Source: Streptomyces sp. NBC_00335
GTDB lineage: Bacteria > Actinomycetota > Actinomycetes > Streptomycetales > Streptomycetaceae
NCBI RefSeq assembly: GCF_036127095.1
Contig: NZ_CP108006.1
Span: 2,170,001-2,234,000 of the forward strand
Reading direction: 5' to 3'
DNA: 64,000 bases
The notes under the pieces are model-generated. The model had not been told where the DNA came from and did not search any database. It saw nothing but the letters and a program-made list of their open reading frames with translations. This document shows, in pieces, positions 55,151 through 63,700 of this stretch; within the stretch, counting starts at the first letter, position 1, and every line of letters starts with the position of its first letter. Position numbers and translations under genes: made by a program.

Positions 55151-55942
55151 GTGACCACCACCGCAGACAGTGCCACCATCACTGCCCAGAACCGCTCCCA
55201 GAGCCGACTTGAGCCGGTGCATGCCATGAATGACGCAAGTCTGAACCCGGAGGCGGAGCCCGTACGCCCCGCACGCTCGCTGCCAGGGCGGCCTCCAGGC
55301 ATCCGCGCCGACAGCTCCGGGCTCACGGACCGGCAGCGGAGGGTCATCGAGGTCATTCGCGACTCGGTGCAGCGGCGCGGCTACCCGCCGTCGATGCGGG
55401 AGATCGGCCAGGCGGTCGGCCTGTCCAGCACCTCGTCGGTCGCGCACCAGCTGATGGCCCTGGAGCGCAAGGGCTTCCTGCGCCGCGACCCCCACCGCCC
55501 CCGGGCGTACGAGGTGCGCGGCTCCGACCAGCCCAGCTCGCAGCCCACGGACACCACGGGCAAGCCCGCCGCCTCGTACGTGCCCCTGGTCGGCCGGATC
55601 GCGGCCGGTGGCCCGATCCTCGCCGAGGAGTCGGTGGAGGACGTGTTCCCCCTCCCCCGCCAGCTCGTGGGCGACGGAGAGCTCTTCTGCCTCAAGGTCG
55701 TCGGCGACTCCATGATCGAGGCCGCCATCTGTGACGGCGACTGGGTCACGGTCCGTCGCCAGCCCGTCGCGGAGAACGGCGACATCGTCGCCGCCATGCT
55801 CGACGGCGAGGCCACGGTCAAGCGTTTCAAGCGCGAGGACGGCCATGTCTGGCTGCTCCCGCACAACGCCGCCTACCAGCCGATCCCCGGCGACGAGGCC
55901 ACCATCCTCGGCAAGGTCGTGGCCGTACTGCGCCGGCTCTGA
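55151..55942 (+). CDS. lexA: SOS repressor LexA
   Basis: A 263-residue LexA. The winged helix spans about 57-125 ([36 protein letters not shown]). The self-cleavage site Ala152-Gly153 is in RIAAGGP, and the catalytic dyad is Ser187 (VVGDSMIEA) and Lys224 ([11 protein letters not shown]). The N-terminus has about 55 extra residues before the DNA-binding domain, normal for Streptomyces. The GTG at 55151 follows a GAGAGG ribosome site. It represses the DNA-damage response until RecA-stimulated autocleavage. Confidence 0.97.
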   Translation: MTTTADSATITAQNRSQSRLEPVHAMNDASLNPEAEPVRPARSLPGRPPGIRADSSGLTDRQRRVIEVIRDSVQRRGYPPSMREIGQAVGLSSTSSVAHQLMALERKGFLRRDPHRPRAYEVRGSDQPSSQPTDTTGKPAASYVPLVGRIAAGGPILAEESVEDVFPLPRQLVGDGELFCLKVVGDSMIEAAICDGDWVTVRRQPVAENGDIVAAMLDGEATVKRFKREDGHVWLLPHNAAYQPIPGDEATILGKVVAVLRRL

Positions 55943-55960
55943 TCGCCTGCGCCCCCATCC

Positions 55961-55993
55961 AGCTCCGGGACCTACTGCGCCGGTCCCGGAGCT
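55961..55993 (+). terminator. Terminator of lexA
   Basis: A perfect 12-bp stem (55961-55972 with 55982-55993) and 9-nt loop lies 18 bases after the lexA stop, followed by GCTTTGTG. It may also serve the convergent dinG gene. Confidence 0.85.
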
Positions 55994-56040
55994 GCTTTGT
56001 GTCCCGCCCTTCCGGGAACTACTGCGCGTACTTCCGAGGG

Positions 56041-58011
56041 CTACTTCTCGTCGGCCTTCGCCGCGGCGTCGATCGCGGCGAGTGAGCGGCGGACCTGATT
56101 GCGGTCCGTGGTGTACCAGAAGTCCGGCAGCGTCGCCCGCAGGAAGCTCCCGTACCGGGCCGTGGCCAGCCGGGGGTCCAGGACCGCCACGACACCCTTG
56201 TCTCCGGTGGCCCGTACGAGCCTGCCCGCGCCCTGGGCCATGAGCAGGGCCGCGTGCGTCGCCGCGACGGACATGAAGCCGTTCCCGCCGCGCTCCTCGA
56301 CCGCCTTCTGCCGGGCGCTCATCAGCGGGTCGTCGGGACGGGGGAACGGGATCCTGTCCATGATCACCAGCTGACAGCTGGGCCCGGGCACGTCCACGCC
56401 CTGCCACAGCGACAGGGTCCCGAACAGGCAGGTCTGCGGGTCGGCCGCGAAGGCCTTGATCAGCTCGCCGAGCGTCTCCTCGCCCTGGAGCAGGATCGGG
56501 TTCTCGAGCCGGCCGCGCAGCTCCTCGGCGGCGGCCTTCGCCCCGCGCATGGAGGAGAACAGTCCGAGGGTGCGGCCGCCCGCCGCCTCGATCAGCTCCG
56601 CGAGCTCGTCCATCATGTCGCCACGGGTGCCCTCGCGGCCGGGGGTGGCCAGGTGCTTGGCGACGTAGAGGATGCCCTGCTTGGGATAGTCGAAGGGCGA
56701 ACCGACGTCGAGCCCCTTCCACTGCGGGACGTCCTCCCCCTCGACGCCCTCCGGGGACAGGCCCATCGAGGCCGCGACCCCGTTGAAATCGCCGCCGAGC
56801 TTGAGGGTCGCGGAGGTCAGGACCACCGAGCGGTCCGCGAACAGCTTTTCGCGCAGCAGGCCGGACACCGAGAGGGGGGCGACCCGGAGGGTGGCGCCGA
56901 AGCGGTCGTGGCGTTCGTACCAGACCACGTCGTACTCGGAGCCGGCCACGATCCGCTCCGCCACCCCGTGCACGCTCTCCACCGCGGCGAGCGCCTGCTT
57001 GCGGACGGCGTCCTCGTCGTGGACGGACTTGTCGCGCGTGGTGCCGATCGCCGAGATCACGCTGCGCGAGGCGTCCCGCAGGGCCATCAGCGCATAGCCG
57101 AGGTCCTCGGGGATCTCCTCCAGCCTGCCGGGGAGGGCCAGCTCCATGACCCGCTCGAAGGTCTCGGACGCGGTCTGCAGGGAGTCGGCGGTCTTCTCGT
57201 CGACCAGCTTCGCCGCACGCTTCACGGCACGGTTGACCTGGCCCGGGGTGAGCTCTCCCGTGGCGACCCCGGTCACCCGGGACACCAGCTCGTGGGCCTC
57301 GTCGACGATCAGCACCTCGTGCTGCGGGAGCACCGGGGCGCCCTCGATCGCGTCGATGGCGAGGAGTGCGTGGTTGGTGACGACCACGTCCGCGAGCTTG
57401 GCCCGCTCGCGGGCGGCCTCGGCGAAGCACTCGGCGCCGTACGCGCACTTCGTGGCGCCCAGGCATTCGCGGGAGGAGACGGAGATCTGCGCCCAGGCCT
57501 TGTCGGAGACGCCCGGGGTGAGGTCGTCGCGGTCGCCCGTCTCGGTCTCGTCCGCCCAGTCGCGCAGCCGCAGCAGGTCCTGGCCGAGCTTGCTGGTCGG
57601 GGTGGCCGCCTCGAACTGGTCGAAGAGGCCCTCCTCCTCGTCCTGCGGGGCGCCCTCGTGCAGACGGTGCAGGCACAGGTAGTTGGAGCGGCCCTTGAGC
57701 ATGGCGAACTGCGGGCGGCGGCGGAGCTGGGGATGCAGCGCCTCCACCGTCCGGGGCAGGTCGCGCTCGACGAGCTGGCGCTGGAGGGCCAGCGTCGCCG
57801 TGGCCACGACCACGCGCTCGCCGTGCGCGAGGGCCGGCACCAGGTAGCCCAGGGACTTACCGGTACCGGTACCGGCCTGGATGAGGCGGTGGGAGTTGTC
57901 GTCGATCGCTTCGGCGACGGCTTCGGCCATGGCCACCTGGCCGGGGCGCTCCGTGCCGCCGACGGCGGAGACGGCGGCGTGCAGCAGGTCGGGGAGGGAG
58001 GGCTTCGTCAT
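56041..58011 (-). CDS. dinG: DinG/XPD-family ATP-dependent DNA helicase
   Basis: A 656-residue superfamily 2 helicase. It has an AGTGTGKSLGYLVPAL Walker A region, VVATATLALQRQLV, the DEAH box in VLIVDEAHELVSRV, and a C-terminal QGAGRLVRATGDKGVV motif VI. Cysteines in GRSNYLCLHRLHEG and SSRECLGATKCAYGAECF are placed like the XPD/DinG iron-sulfur cluster ligands. It would unwind damaged or branched DNA. Convergent to lexA, with no SOS box seen at its own start. The ATG at 58011 starts MTKPSLPDLLHAAV. Confidence 0.93.
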   Translation of the reverse strand: MTKPSLPDLLHAAVSAVGGTERPGQVAMAEAVAEAIDDNSHRLIQAGTGTGKSLGYLVPALAHGERVVVATATLALQRQLVERDLPRTVEALHPQLRRRPQFAMLKGRSNYLCLHRLHEGAPQDEEEGLFDQFEAATPTSKLGQDLLRLRDWADETETGDRDDLTPGVSDKAWAQISVSSRECLGATKCAYGAECFAEAARERAKLADVVVTNHALLAIDAIEGAPVLPQHEVLIVDEAHELVSRVTGVATGELTPGQVNRAVKRAAKLVDEKTADSLQTASETFERVMELALPGRLEEIPEDLGYALMALRDASRSVISAIGTTRDKSVHDEDAVRKQALAAVESVHGVAERIVAGSEYDVVWYERHDRFGATLRVAPLSVSGLLREKLFADRSVVLTSATLKLGGDFNGVAASMGLSPEGVEGEDVPQWKGLDVGSPFDYPKQGILYVAKHLATPGREGTRGDMMDELAELIEAAGGRTLGLFSSMRGAKAAAEELRGRLENPILLQGEETLGELIKAFAADPQTCLFGTLSLWQGVDVPGPSCQLVIMDRIPFPRPDDPLMSARQKAVEERGGNGFMSVAATHAALLMAQGAGRLVRATGDKGVVAVLDPRLATARYGSFLRATLPDFWYTTDRNQVRRSLAAIDAAAKADEK

Positions 58012-58063
58012 AGCAGTGCCAACCCTACGGGGCCCCGCCGACAGTGGCCGCACCGGCGAGCGG

Positions 58064-59950
58064 TCATGACCGGTGGAGGGGGTTCGGCACGGTCCCGAAC
58101 CGCACGGCGTGCGGGCGGTCGGGCCGGTCGCGGTAGCCGTCCTCGTAGAGACGGTTCCTGTTCAGGCAGAGCCTCATGATGCGTTCACCGAGGAGGTCGA
58201 AGAGCTCGTAGCGCTCCTTGAGCTCCGGGAAACGGGCCTGGTGGCGGAGGATCTCCGCCCGGACGAGGGACCAGAACGTGTCCTCCGGAACGCCGAGCCG
58301 GTCCTCGCAGAGGGCGGAGAGGTAGCGGAAGACGCCGACGAAGAGCCCGGAGTGGATGAACTGGGGAAGGAAGTCCGCGGGCTCGGTGAGCAGGACCGCA
58401 CGGACCTCGTCGGGCATGGACGCCAGCTCGGGCAGCGGTTCGGCGCTGATGTTGACATCGTCCACGAAGTCCTTGACCGCGAGCCGGACCGGGACGTCGT
58501 GCTCGTCGAAGATCACGACGGCGTTCTCGCCGTGCGGGGAGAAGACCGTGCCGTAGCGGTAGAGGAAGCGGAGCAGCGGGGGCAGCAGGGCGGCGAAGAG
58601 CCGCTGGAGCCACACCGTCGGTGTCAGGCCGGAGCGGGCGACGAGCTCGGCGGTGAAGGACCGGCCGCGGGGATCGGTGTGCAGGAGAGAGGAGAGGGTG
58701 CGGGCCCGCTCGCCGGGGGCGAGGTGTCCGGTCAGCGGCTCGCGCCAGATCGCACCGAGGAGCTCCTTGTACTGGTACGGGACTTCGGGCAGCGCGTCGT
58801 AGACGGGGTGGCGGACCGTGACGGAGGCGACCTCGCCGAGGAGGATCACCCCGCATTCCTCGCGGAGGAAGGGGTCGCCGTCGCGCAGGGAGTGGATCCA
58901 GGCGGTGACGGCGGGCGCCGCGAGGGCCAGGTCCGAGGGCAGGCCGCGCCAGACCATCGTGTTGAGGACGGAGAGCGGCAGTTTGACGCTGTGGCGGTCG
59001 GGGCGGGTGAGGTTGAGGAAGGTGCGGATCGACTGCTGGGGGAGGCGGAGGTCGGGGTCGGCGGGGAGCGGGACCAGGGTTCCGGCGGCGAGGGCGGGGG
59101 CGAAGAGGGGCAGGAGGACCTCGTCCCACTGCCAGGGGTGGACGGGGAGGTAGAGGTAGCCGAGCGGGTCGAGGCCGCGCTCGCGCAGGGTCCGGTCGAA
59201 GAGGGCGCGGGTGACGGGGTCGAGCTCGGCGGAGTAGAGGCGGGCCGGGTCCTCCAGGCCGGCGGTGCCGCGGTACTGCGCGAGGGAGGTGTGCGCGGCG
59301 AGCCAGGGCAGGCGCTGGGCGGTGCGGGCCTCGGGCGCCCAGGCGGCGGTGTCGGAGGCGGAGAGTCCGATCCGCCCCTTGTTGAGGACGAGCCAGGGGT
59401 GACCGGTCTGATGGCCTTCGAGGGCCGCGTAGTCCAGGTCGGCGAGGACGTCCGCGGTGAGCGCGGTGTGATCGATGCGGGCATCGGCGGCGAGCGTGGC
59501 ACTGAGCTCGCGGACGAGGTGGCCGAGGGTGGCGCCGTCGAGGCCGAGGAGCGTGCGCGCGCGGATGAGGAAGGCGTACGGGTCCCCGAAGGCGGCCGGT
59601 GACCCGGATTCGTCGGGCGCCCCCGGGGCGGCGGGCTGCGGGGTGAGGGTGATCGTGTCGGGTGCGACGTGCCAGCTGCCGTACGAGCGACGGCGGGCCC
59701 GGAAGCCGAGGCTGCTGCCGTCGTCGAGGGTCAGCGTCCAGGCGTCGCCGGAGGCGGCCGGGGCGGGGACCGGCGTGATGATCTCCTCGTACGCGAACTC
59801 GCCGAGCATCTTGGCGAGGAGGCGGCGGGCGGCGAAATCCCAGGTCGGACGGTTCAGTTCGGGCGGTGTGCACGGGTGCTGGGGCGACGGGGGCACGGTG
59901 TCCGAGTAGTGGGGGCCCGGGGAGTCGGGGGCTGCGGGGAAGATCTGCAC
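58064..59950 (-). CDS. IucA/IucC-family NRPS-independent siderophore synthetase (second)
   Basis: A 628-residue NIS synthetase, which adenylates a carboxylate and condenses it with an amine or hydroxylamine. Family motifs include EGHQTGHPWLVLNKGRIGL, YLPVHPWQWDEVLLP, QQSIRTFLNLTRPDRHSVKL, the ATP-site SPHGENAVVIFDEHDVPVRL and a C-terminal LCLNRNRLYEDGY. The sequence pattern is closer to DesD-type enzymes than to IucA. The GTG at 59950 has GAGGAG five bases upstream. It is third in the leftward siderophore gene set after the acyltransferase. No iron-box-like palindrome was seen upstream. Confidence 0.92.
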   Translation of the reverse strand: MQIFPAAPDSPGPHYSDTVPPSPQHPCTPPELNRPTWDFAARRLLAKMLGEFAYEEIITPVPAPAASGDAWTLTLDDGSSLGFRARRRSYGSWHVAPDTITLTPQPAAPGAPDESGSPAAFGDPYAFLIRARTLLGLDGATLGHLVRELSATLAADARIDHTALTADVLADLDYAALEGHQTGHPWLVLNKGRIGLSASDTAAWAPEARTAQRLPWLAAHTSLAQYRGTAGLEDPARLYSAELDPVTRALFDRTLRERGLDPLGYLYLPVHPWQWDEVLLPLFAPALAAGTLVPLPADPDLRLPQQSIRTFLNLTRPDRHSVKLPLSVLNTMVWRGLPSDLALAAPAVTAWIHSLRDGDPFLREECGVILLGEVASVTVRHPVYDALPEVPYQYKELLGAIWREPLTGHLAPGERARTLSSLLHTDPRGRSFTAELVARSGLTPTVWLQRLFAALLPPLLRFLYRYGTVFSPHGENAVVIFDEHDVPVRLAVKDFVDDVNISAEPLPELASMPDEVRAVLLTEPADFLPQFIHSGLFVGVFRYLSALCEDRLGVPEDTFWSLVRAEILRHQARFPELKERYELFDLLGERIMRLCLNRNRLYEDGYRDRPDRPHAVRFGTVPNPLHRS

Positions 59951-60068
59951 GGGACTCCTCAGGATCGGGAACTTTGCTGCGTGGCGCAGAGTTTTCGAGG
60001 TGAGAGGTAAGGGAAGTGAAGGAGTGTACGGAAACGGGCCGGCTGTACGGGAAGCACGGGGGCGGCAC

Positions 60069-60740
60069 TCAGAGGAGATTGCGCAGCGCCCGCTCGCGGA
60101 TCATCAGGGCGGCTCGTTTGCCGGGCAGTTCGATCTCGGTGGGGCAGCGGAAGCCGGAGTTCAGGAAGGCTGATACGGAGGGGGTGTTGCGGATGTCCGG
60201 TTCGGCGATGACACGCATGCAGCGGGGGCGGTTGTCGAGCACCAGGTCGGCGACGGCGCGCAGGAGCGCGGTGCCCAGACCTCGGCCACGGTTCGTGCCG
60301 TCTCCGATGAGCAGGTGGATACCCGTGTCGTGGGGGCGCGCCGGGTAGTACGCGGAGAGCGGGTCGAGGTCGGCCCGGTAGATCTCCCAGTAGCTCATCG
60401 GCATGCCGTCGAGGAGGCCGAGGCACGGGATGCTGCGGCTGTCTCCGGCCATCTGTGCCCATACGTGGGCGGCGGTGACGCCGGCCGGGCCGGCGAGCTC
60501 CCAATAGGCGTCCACCTGCGGGTCGTTCATCCAGCCGGTCAGCAGGTCCAGGTCGCGGTCGAGTCGTACGGGTTCGAGGCGGAAGACGCCGGACCGCGTC
60601 GTGATGCCGCCCCAGGCGGCCGGGGAGTCAAGGAGATCGGCCTCGGCGAGCTGGGGCAGCGACTCGGCGCTGAGACGCGGCGTGACCATGTGGAGCACAT
60701 CGGTGAGGAGCACGCCGGTGTGGAAGTCGGTGGAGGGCAT
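60069..60740 (-). CDS. GNAT acyltransferase of the siderophore locus (IucB-like)
   Basis: A 223-residue GCN5-related acyltransferase of the siderophore type. After a variable N-terminus come FRLEPVRLDRDLDLLTGWMN and DPQVDAYWELAG, the substrate region GMPMSYWEIYRADLDPLSAY, the CoA-binding DGTNRGRGLGTALLRAVADL, and RVIAEPDIRNTPSVSAFLNS. This pattern matches IucB/RhbD-like enzymes that acylate N-hydroxylated diamines. It lies between two NIS synthetases, 32 bases after the first, supporting a role in building the siderophore's acyl-hydroxamate or a related amide. No monooxygenase or decarboxylase is in the window. Confidence 0.9.
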   Translation of the reverse strand: MPSTDFHTGVLLTDVLHMVTPRLSAESLPQLAEADLLDSPAAWGGITTRSGVFRLEPVRLDRDLDLLTGWMNDPQVDAYWELAGPAGVTAAHVWAQMAGDSRSIPCLGLLDGMPMSYWEIYRADLDPLSAYYPARPHDTGIHLLIGDGTNRGRGLGTALLRAVADLVLDNRPRCMRVIAEPDIRNTPSVSAFLNSGFRCPTEIELPGKRAALMIRERALRNLL

Positions 60741-60772
60741 CGGGGGCTCTTCTCCGTTTCTGTGCTGACGCG

Positions 60773-63700
60773 TCAATCGTGAAGGGGGTTGGCGATGGTG
60801 ACGTAGACGGACTGGGTGTCGACGGGGCCGACCAGCTCGTCCAGGCCTCCGAGGCGGGTGAGCAAGTTCGCCTTGCACCGCAGGGTGGGCGAGTCGAGCA
60901 GCTTCTCGGGGAGCGGGCCGAGGCCCGTGGCCTTGCCGAGGAAGCGACGGAAGGCGGCCAGCAGGACGCGTTCGTCGGCGAGCCGCTGGGATCCGAAGGC
61001 CCCGATGAGACCGAGCACGTTGTTGATGCCGAGGTAGTAGGCGAAGCGTTCGTCCGTGACGGCGTCGGAGACGAAGGTGTCGCTCGTGGCGCCGATTCCG
61101 GGGAGGCGGCGCTCCAGTTCCGCGCGGCGGGAGGCGCGGAAGTAGTAGCCCTGGTTGTCGCGGTAGCGGCCGCCGACCGGCCAGCCGGCCGGGTCGAGGA
61201 GGACCAGCGTGTTCTGCTGGTGCGCTTCGAGGGCGATGCCGGCGAGCGCGTCGAAGGCGAGGACCGGCAGGACCACGTGTTCTAGGTAGCGCAGGAACCA
61301 CTCGGCGGCGACGGCGGAGGTCGTCCGCCCGGTGGTGGCGGCGAGGCGCGAGACGGTCTCGGCGAGGCGGGAGGTCATAGTGGTCCGCCCAGGCCAGGGG
61401 CGGGGTGCGGTGAGTGCGGCGACGCAAAGGGCGTCGTCGCCCGGTCGGAAGGGGTTGTGACGCAGCAGGACGTCGAGTCCGGGGACGGGTGCGCCGTCCG
61501 GGGCGTCGACGGCGACCCAGGCGGGATCGCGGACGATGTCGAAGCCGGGGTGGGCGGCCTGCCACCGCTCGGCGAGTCCGGTGCGGAGCAGTCGGTGCAC
61601 CTCGATCCCGCGGTGGAGTTCCTTGCGGAGGTTCTCGCGACGGGAGTTGGTGATGCGCAGGCCCAGGGAGAGCTTGAGCATCGCGGGGGCACCGGGCTGG
61701 TGGACGGTGCGGATGGAGGAGGTCGGATACCAGGGGGCGCCGTACGGGCCCAGGTCGTGCAGGAGTCCCGCGTCGCGGAGGGCGGCGACCGCGGGGCGCT
61801 GGAGCAGGTCGCGGGCCTGCCAGGGGTGAAGGGGAAGGGGGGTGGCGCCGTCGGGCATGGGAAGGCCGGGGGCGAGGCGGCCCAGCAGGCGGGCGGCGGA
61901 GACCGGGCGGCCTCGTTCGGTCCAGGCGGAGTCGGTGGCGAGGGCGGCGGGTTCGACCGCCACCCAGTGCAGGGGGAAGGAGCCGTGGAGTTCGGGTGAG
62001 TAACGGCGCACTTCGGCTTCCGAGAGCCCTTCGCGGCTCTTCGGGGTCGGGTGCAGCGGGTGGCCGAGAAGGAGGGACTGTTCGGCGGTGAGGAACCGGT
62101 CCGCGGCTACGGGGGCGGGTGCGGACGGGCGTTGGCGGCGGTCGGTGATGAACTCGGTGGTCCGGCGCACCGAGTCGGCGACCCGGCCGACGAGGTCGGC
62201 GCCGCCGGGGTCGCCGTCGCTGTGGGTGCCGTCGCTGTGGGCGCCGGTTCCGGGGCCGCCGCCTTCGCGGGAGATCAGCGCCGCGAGGGTGACCGCGTCC
62301 ACGGCGGGGGCGTCGGCGGGGACGCCTTCGATGCGGGCCGGGCCGAAGCGGTGCCAGCCGGCGGGGGACCAGTAGCGGACGGCGACGAGCAGGGCGGCGC
62401 CGGATGCGGGGAGGGGGATGCGCAGGACGGGGCCGACGGGCTGTTCGAGTCCGGTCTCGCGGACCCAGCAGCGCAGCAGGTTCTCCACCGAGGCCGCCTC
62501 GGCGGCGACCCTGGGGTCGGGGTGGTCCAACGGGTCCGCGGCTCCCGCGCGGGGTCGGACGGCGCCGTCCTTCTGCCGCGGCACCGCGGCGGGTGCCTGG
62601 GGCTCGGTCGCCGGCCAGGGCATGCCCGCGGCAGGCATGCCCGGGAACGCACCGTCAGCACCGTCAGCACCAGTGAAGCCGTCCCCCGGCGATGCAGGCG
62701 CTGGGGCCCGCCGCTCCCCCGGTTCCGCTGCACCGGTTCGCGGGGCCGTCCCGTCCTGGGTGGCGAGGGGTACGCCGGTAGCACCGGTGGCCGAAGGGGC
62801 CGCCGCGGAGGGCCCCTTCGGCACGGCCTTGCCCTGCGCCCCCGGGGGCCGCCCGTCCGAACGTTCCGGGCCGGGCGGAGCCGGGTCGGCCGCCGAGCCG
62901 GAGCCGGGCGATGCTCCCCGGGCCTCCGCGGAACCCTCGGCCGGCAGACCCCCTGCCCTGCCAGCCGGACCAGCGTCGGCCGCAGCGCCGGAAGCCGGCC
63001 CCGAAGCCGCGCTGCCGGAGGCTTCACCGGTAGCCGACACCCCGGACCATGCCACGGCACCGGCCAACGGCGGCCAGGCGTTGGGGGCTGGGGAAAGGGC
63101 GGCGGACACGGCCGGAGCAGCGGCGGGCCCGGGGGCACTGTCGGCTGGAGCGAGCAGTGGCGGCCACGTGGTGAGGGCGGGGGAAGGGGCGGCGGCCACA
63201 GCCGGAGTGAAGGCGGGCTGGAAAGAACGTTCCGCTGGAGCGGGTGGCGGCTGCCACGCGGTGGCAGCGGGCGGAGGTTCGGTGGTGCCCGGGGCCGGAG
63301 GAGAAGCGGGCGGCTCAGGGTGCGCCGTAGCACCGGAAGGTGACGGGCCCGGACCGCCGTCCGGGGAGACGGAGGAGGTGAGCAGCGCGGGCTCAGCCGC
63401 CAGGGCCGAGGTGGCGCTGACGGACACCGGCCCGTCCGGGGCCCCCGCGACGGCCGGGGTCGGGCTCGGACCAGGAGCCGTGGGCTCCGTACCGGAAGGC
63501 TTCCCGGGCCGGGCGGGCAGGTGCCCGGTGGAGGCCGTCAGGGACGGAGAGGGGCGGTCGTCGGACAGTGGCACCGGCGCGCCACCGAGGGCCGAGGTCG
63601 AGGGGGGCGTAGGCGCAGCGCCCAGGATCGGGTCCGACGGCGGCATGAGCACAGGGCCGGACGTCGAGACCGGCAGCGGCGTAGGCGCAAGGCCGGAGAT

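Noticed and set aside
59951..60068. Iron-responsive (DmdR1/IdeR) box upstream of the second siderophore synthetase
   Set aside because: No TTAGGTTAGGCTAACCTAA-like dyad is present in this gap or in 60741-60772; a promoter is more likely beyond the right edge.
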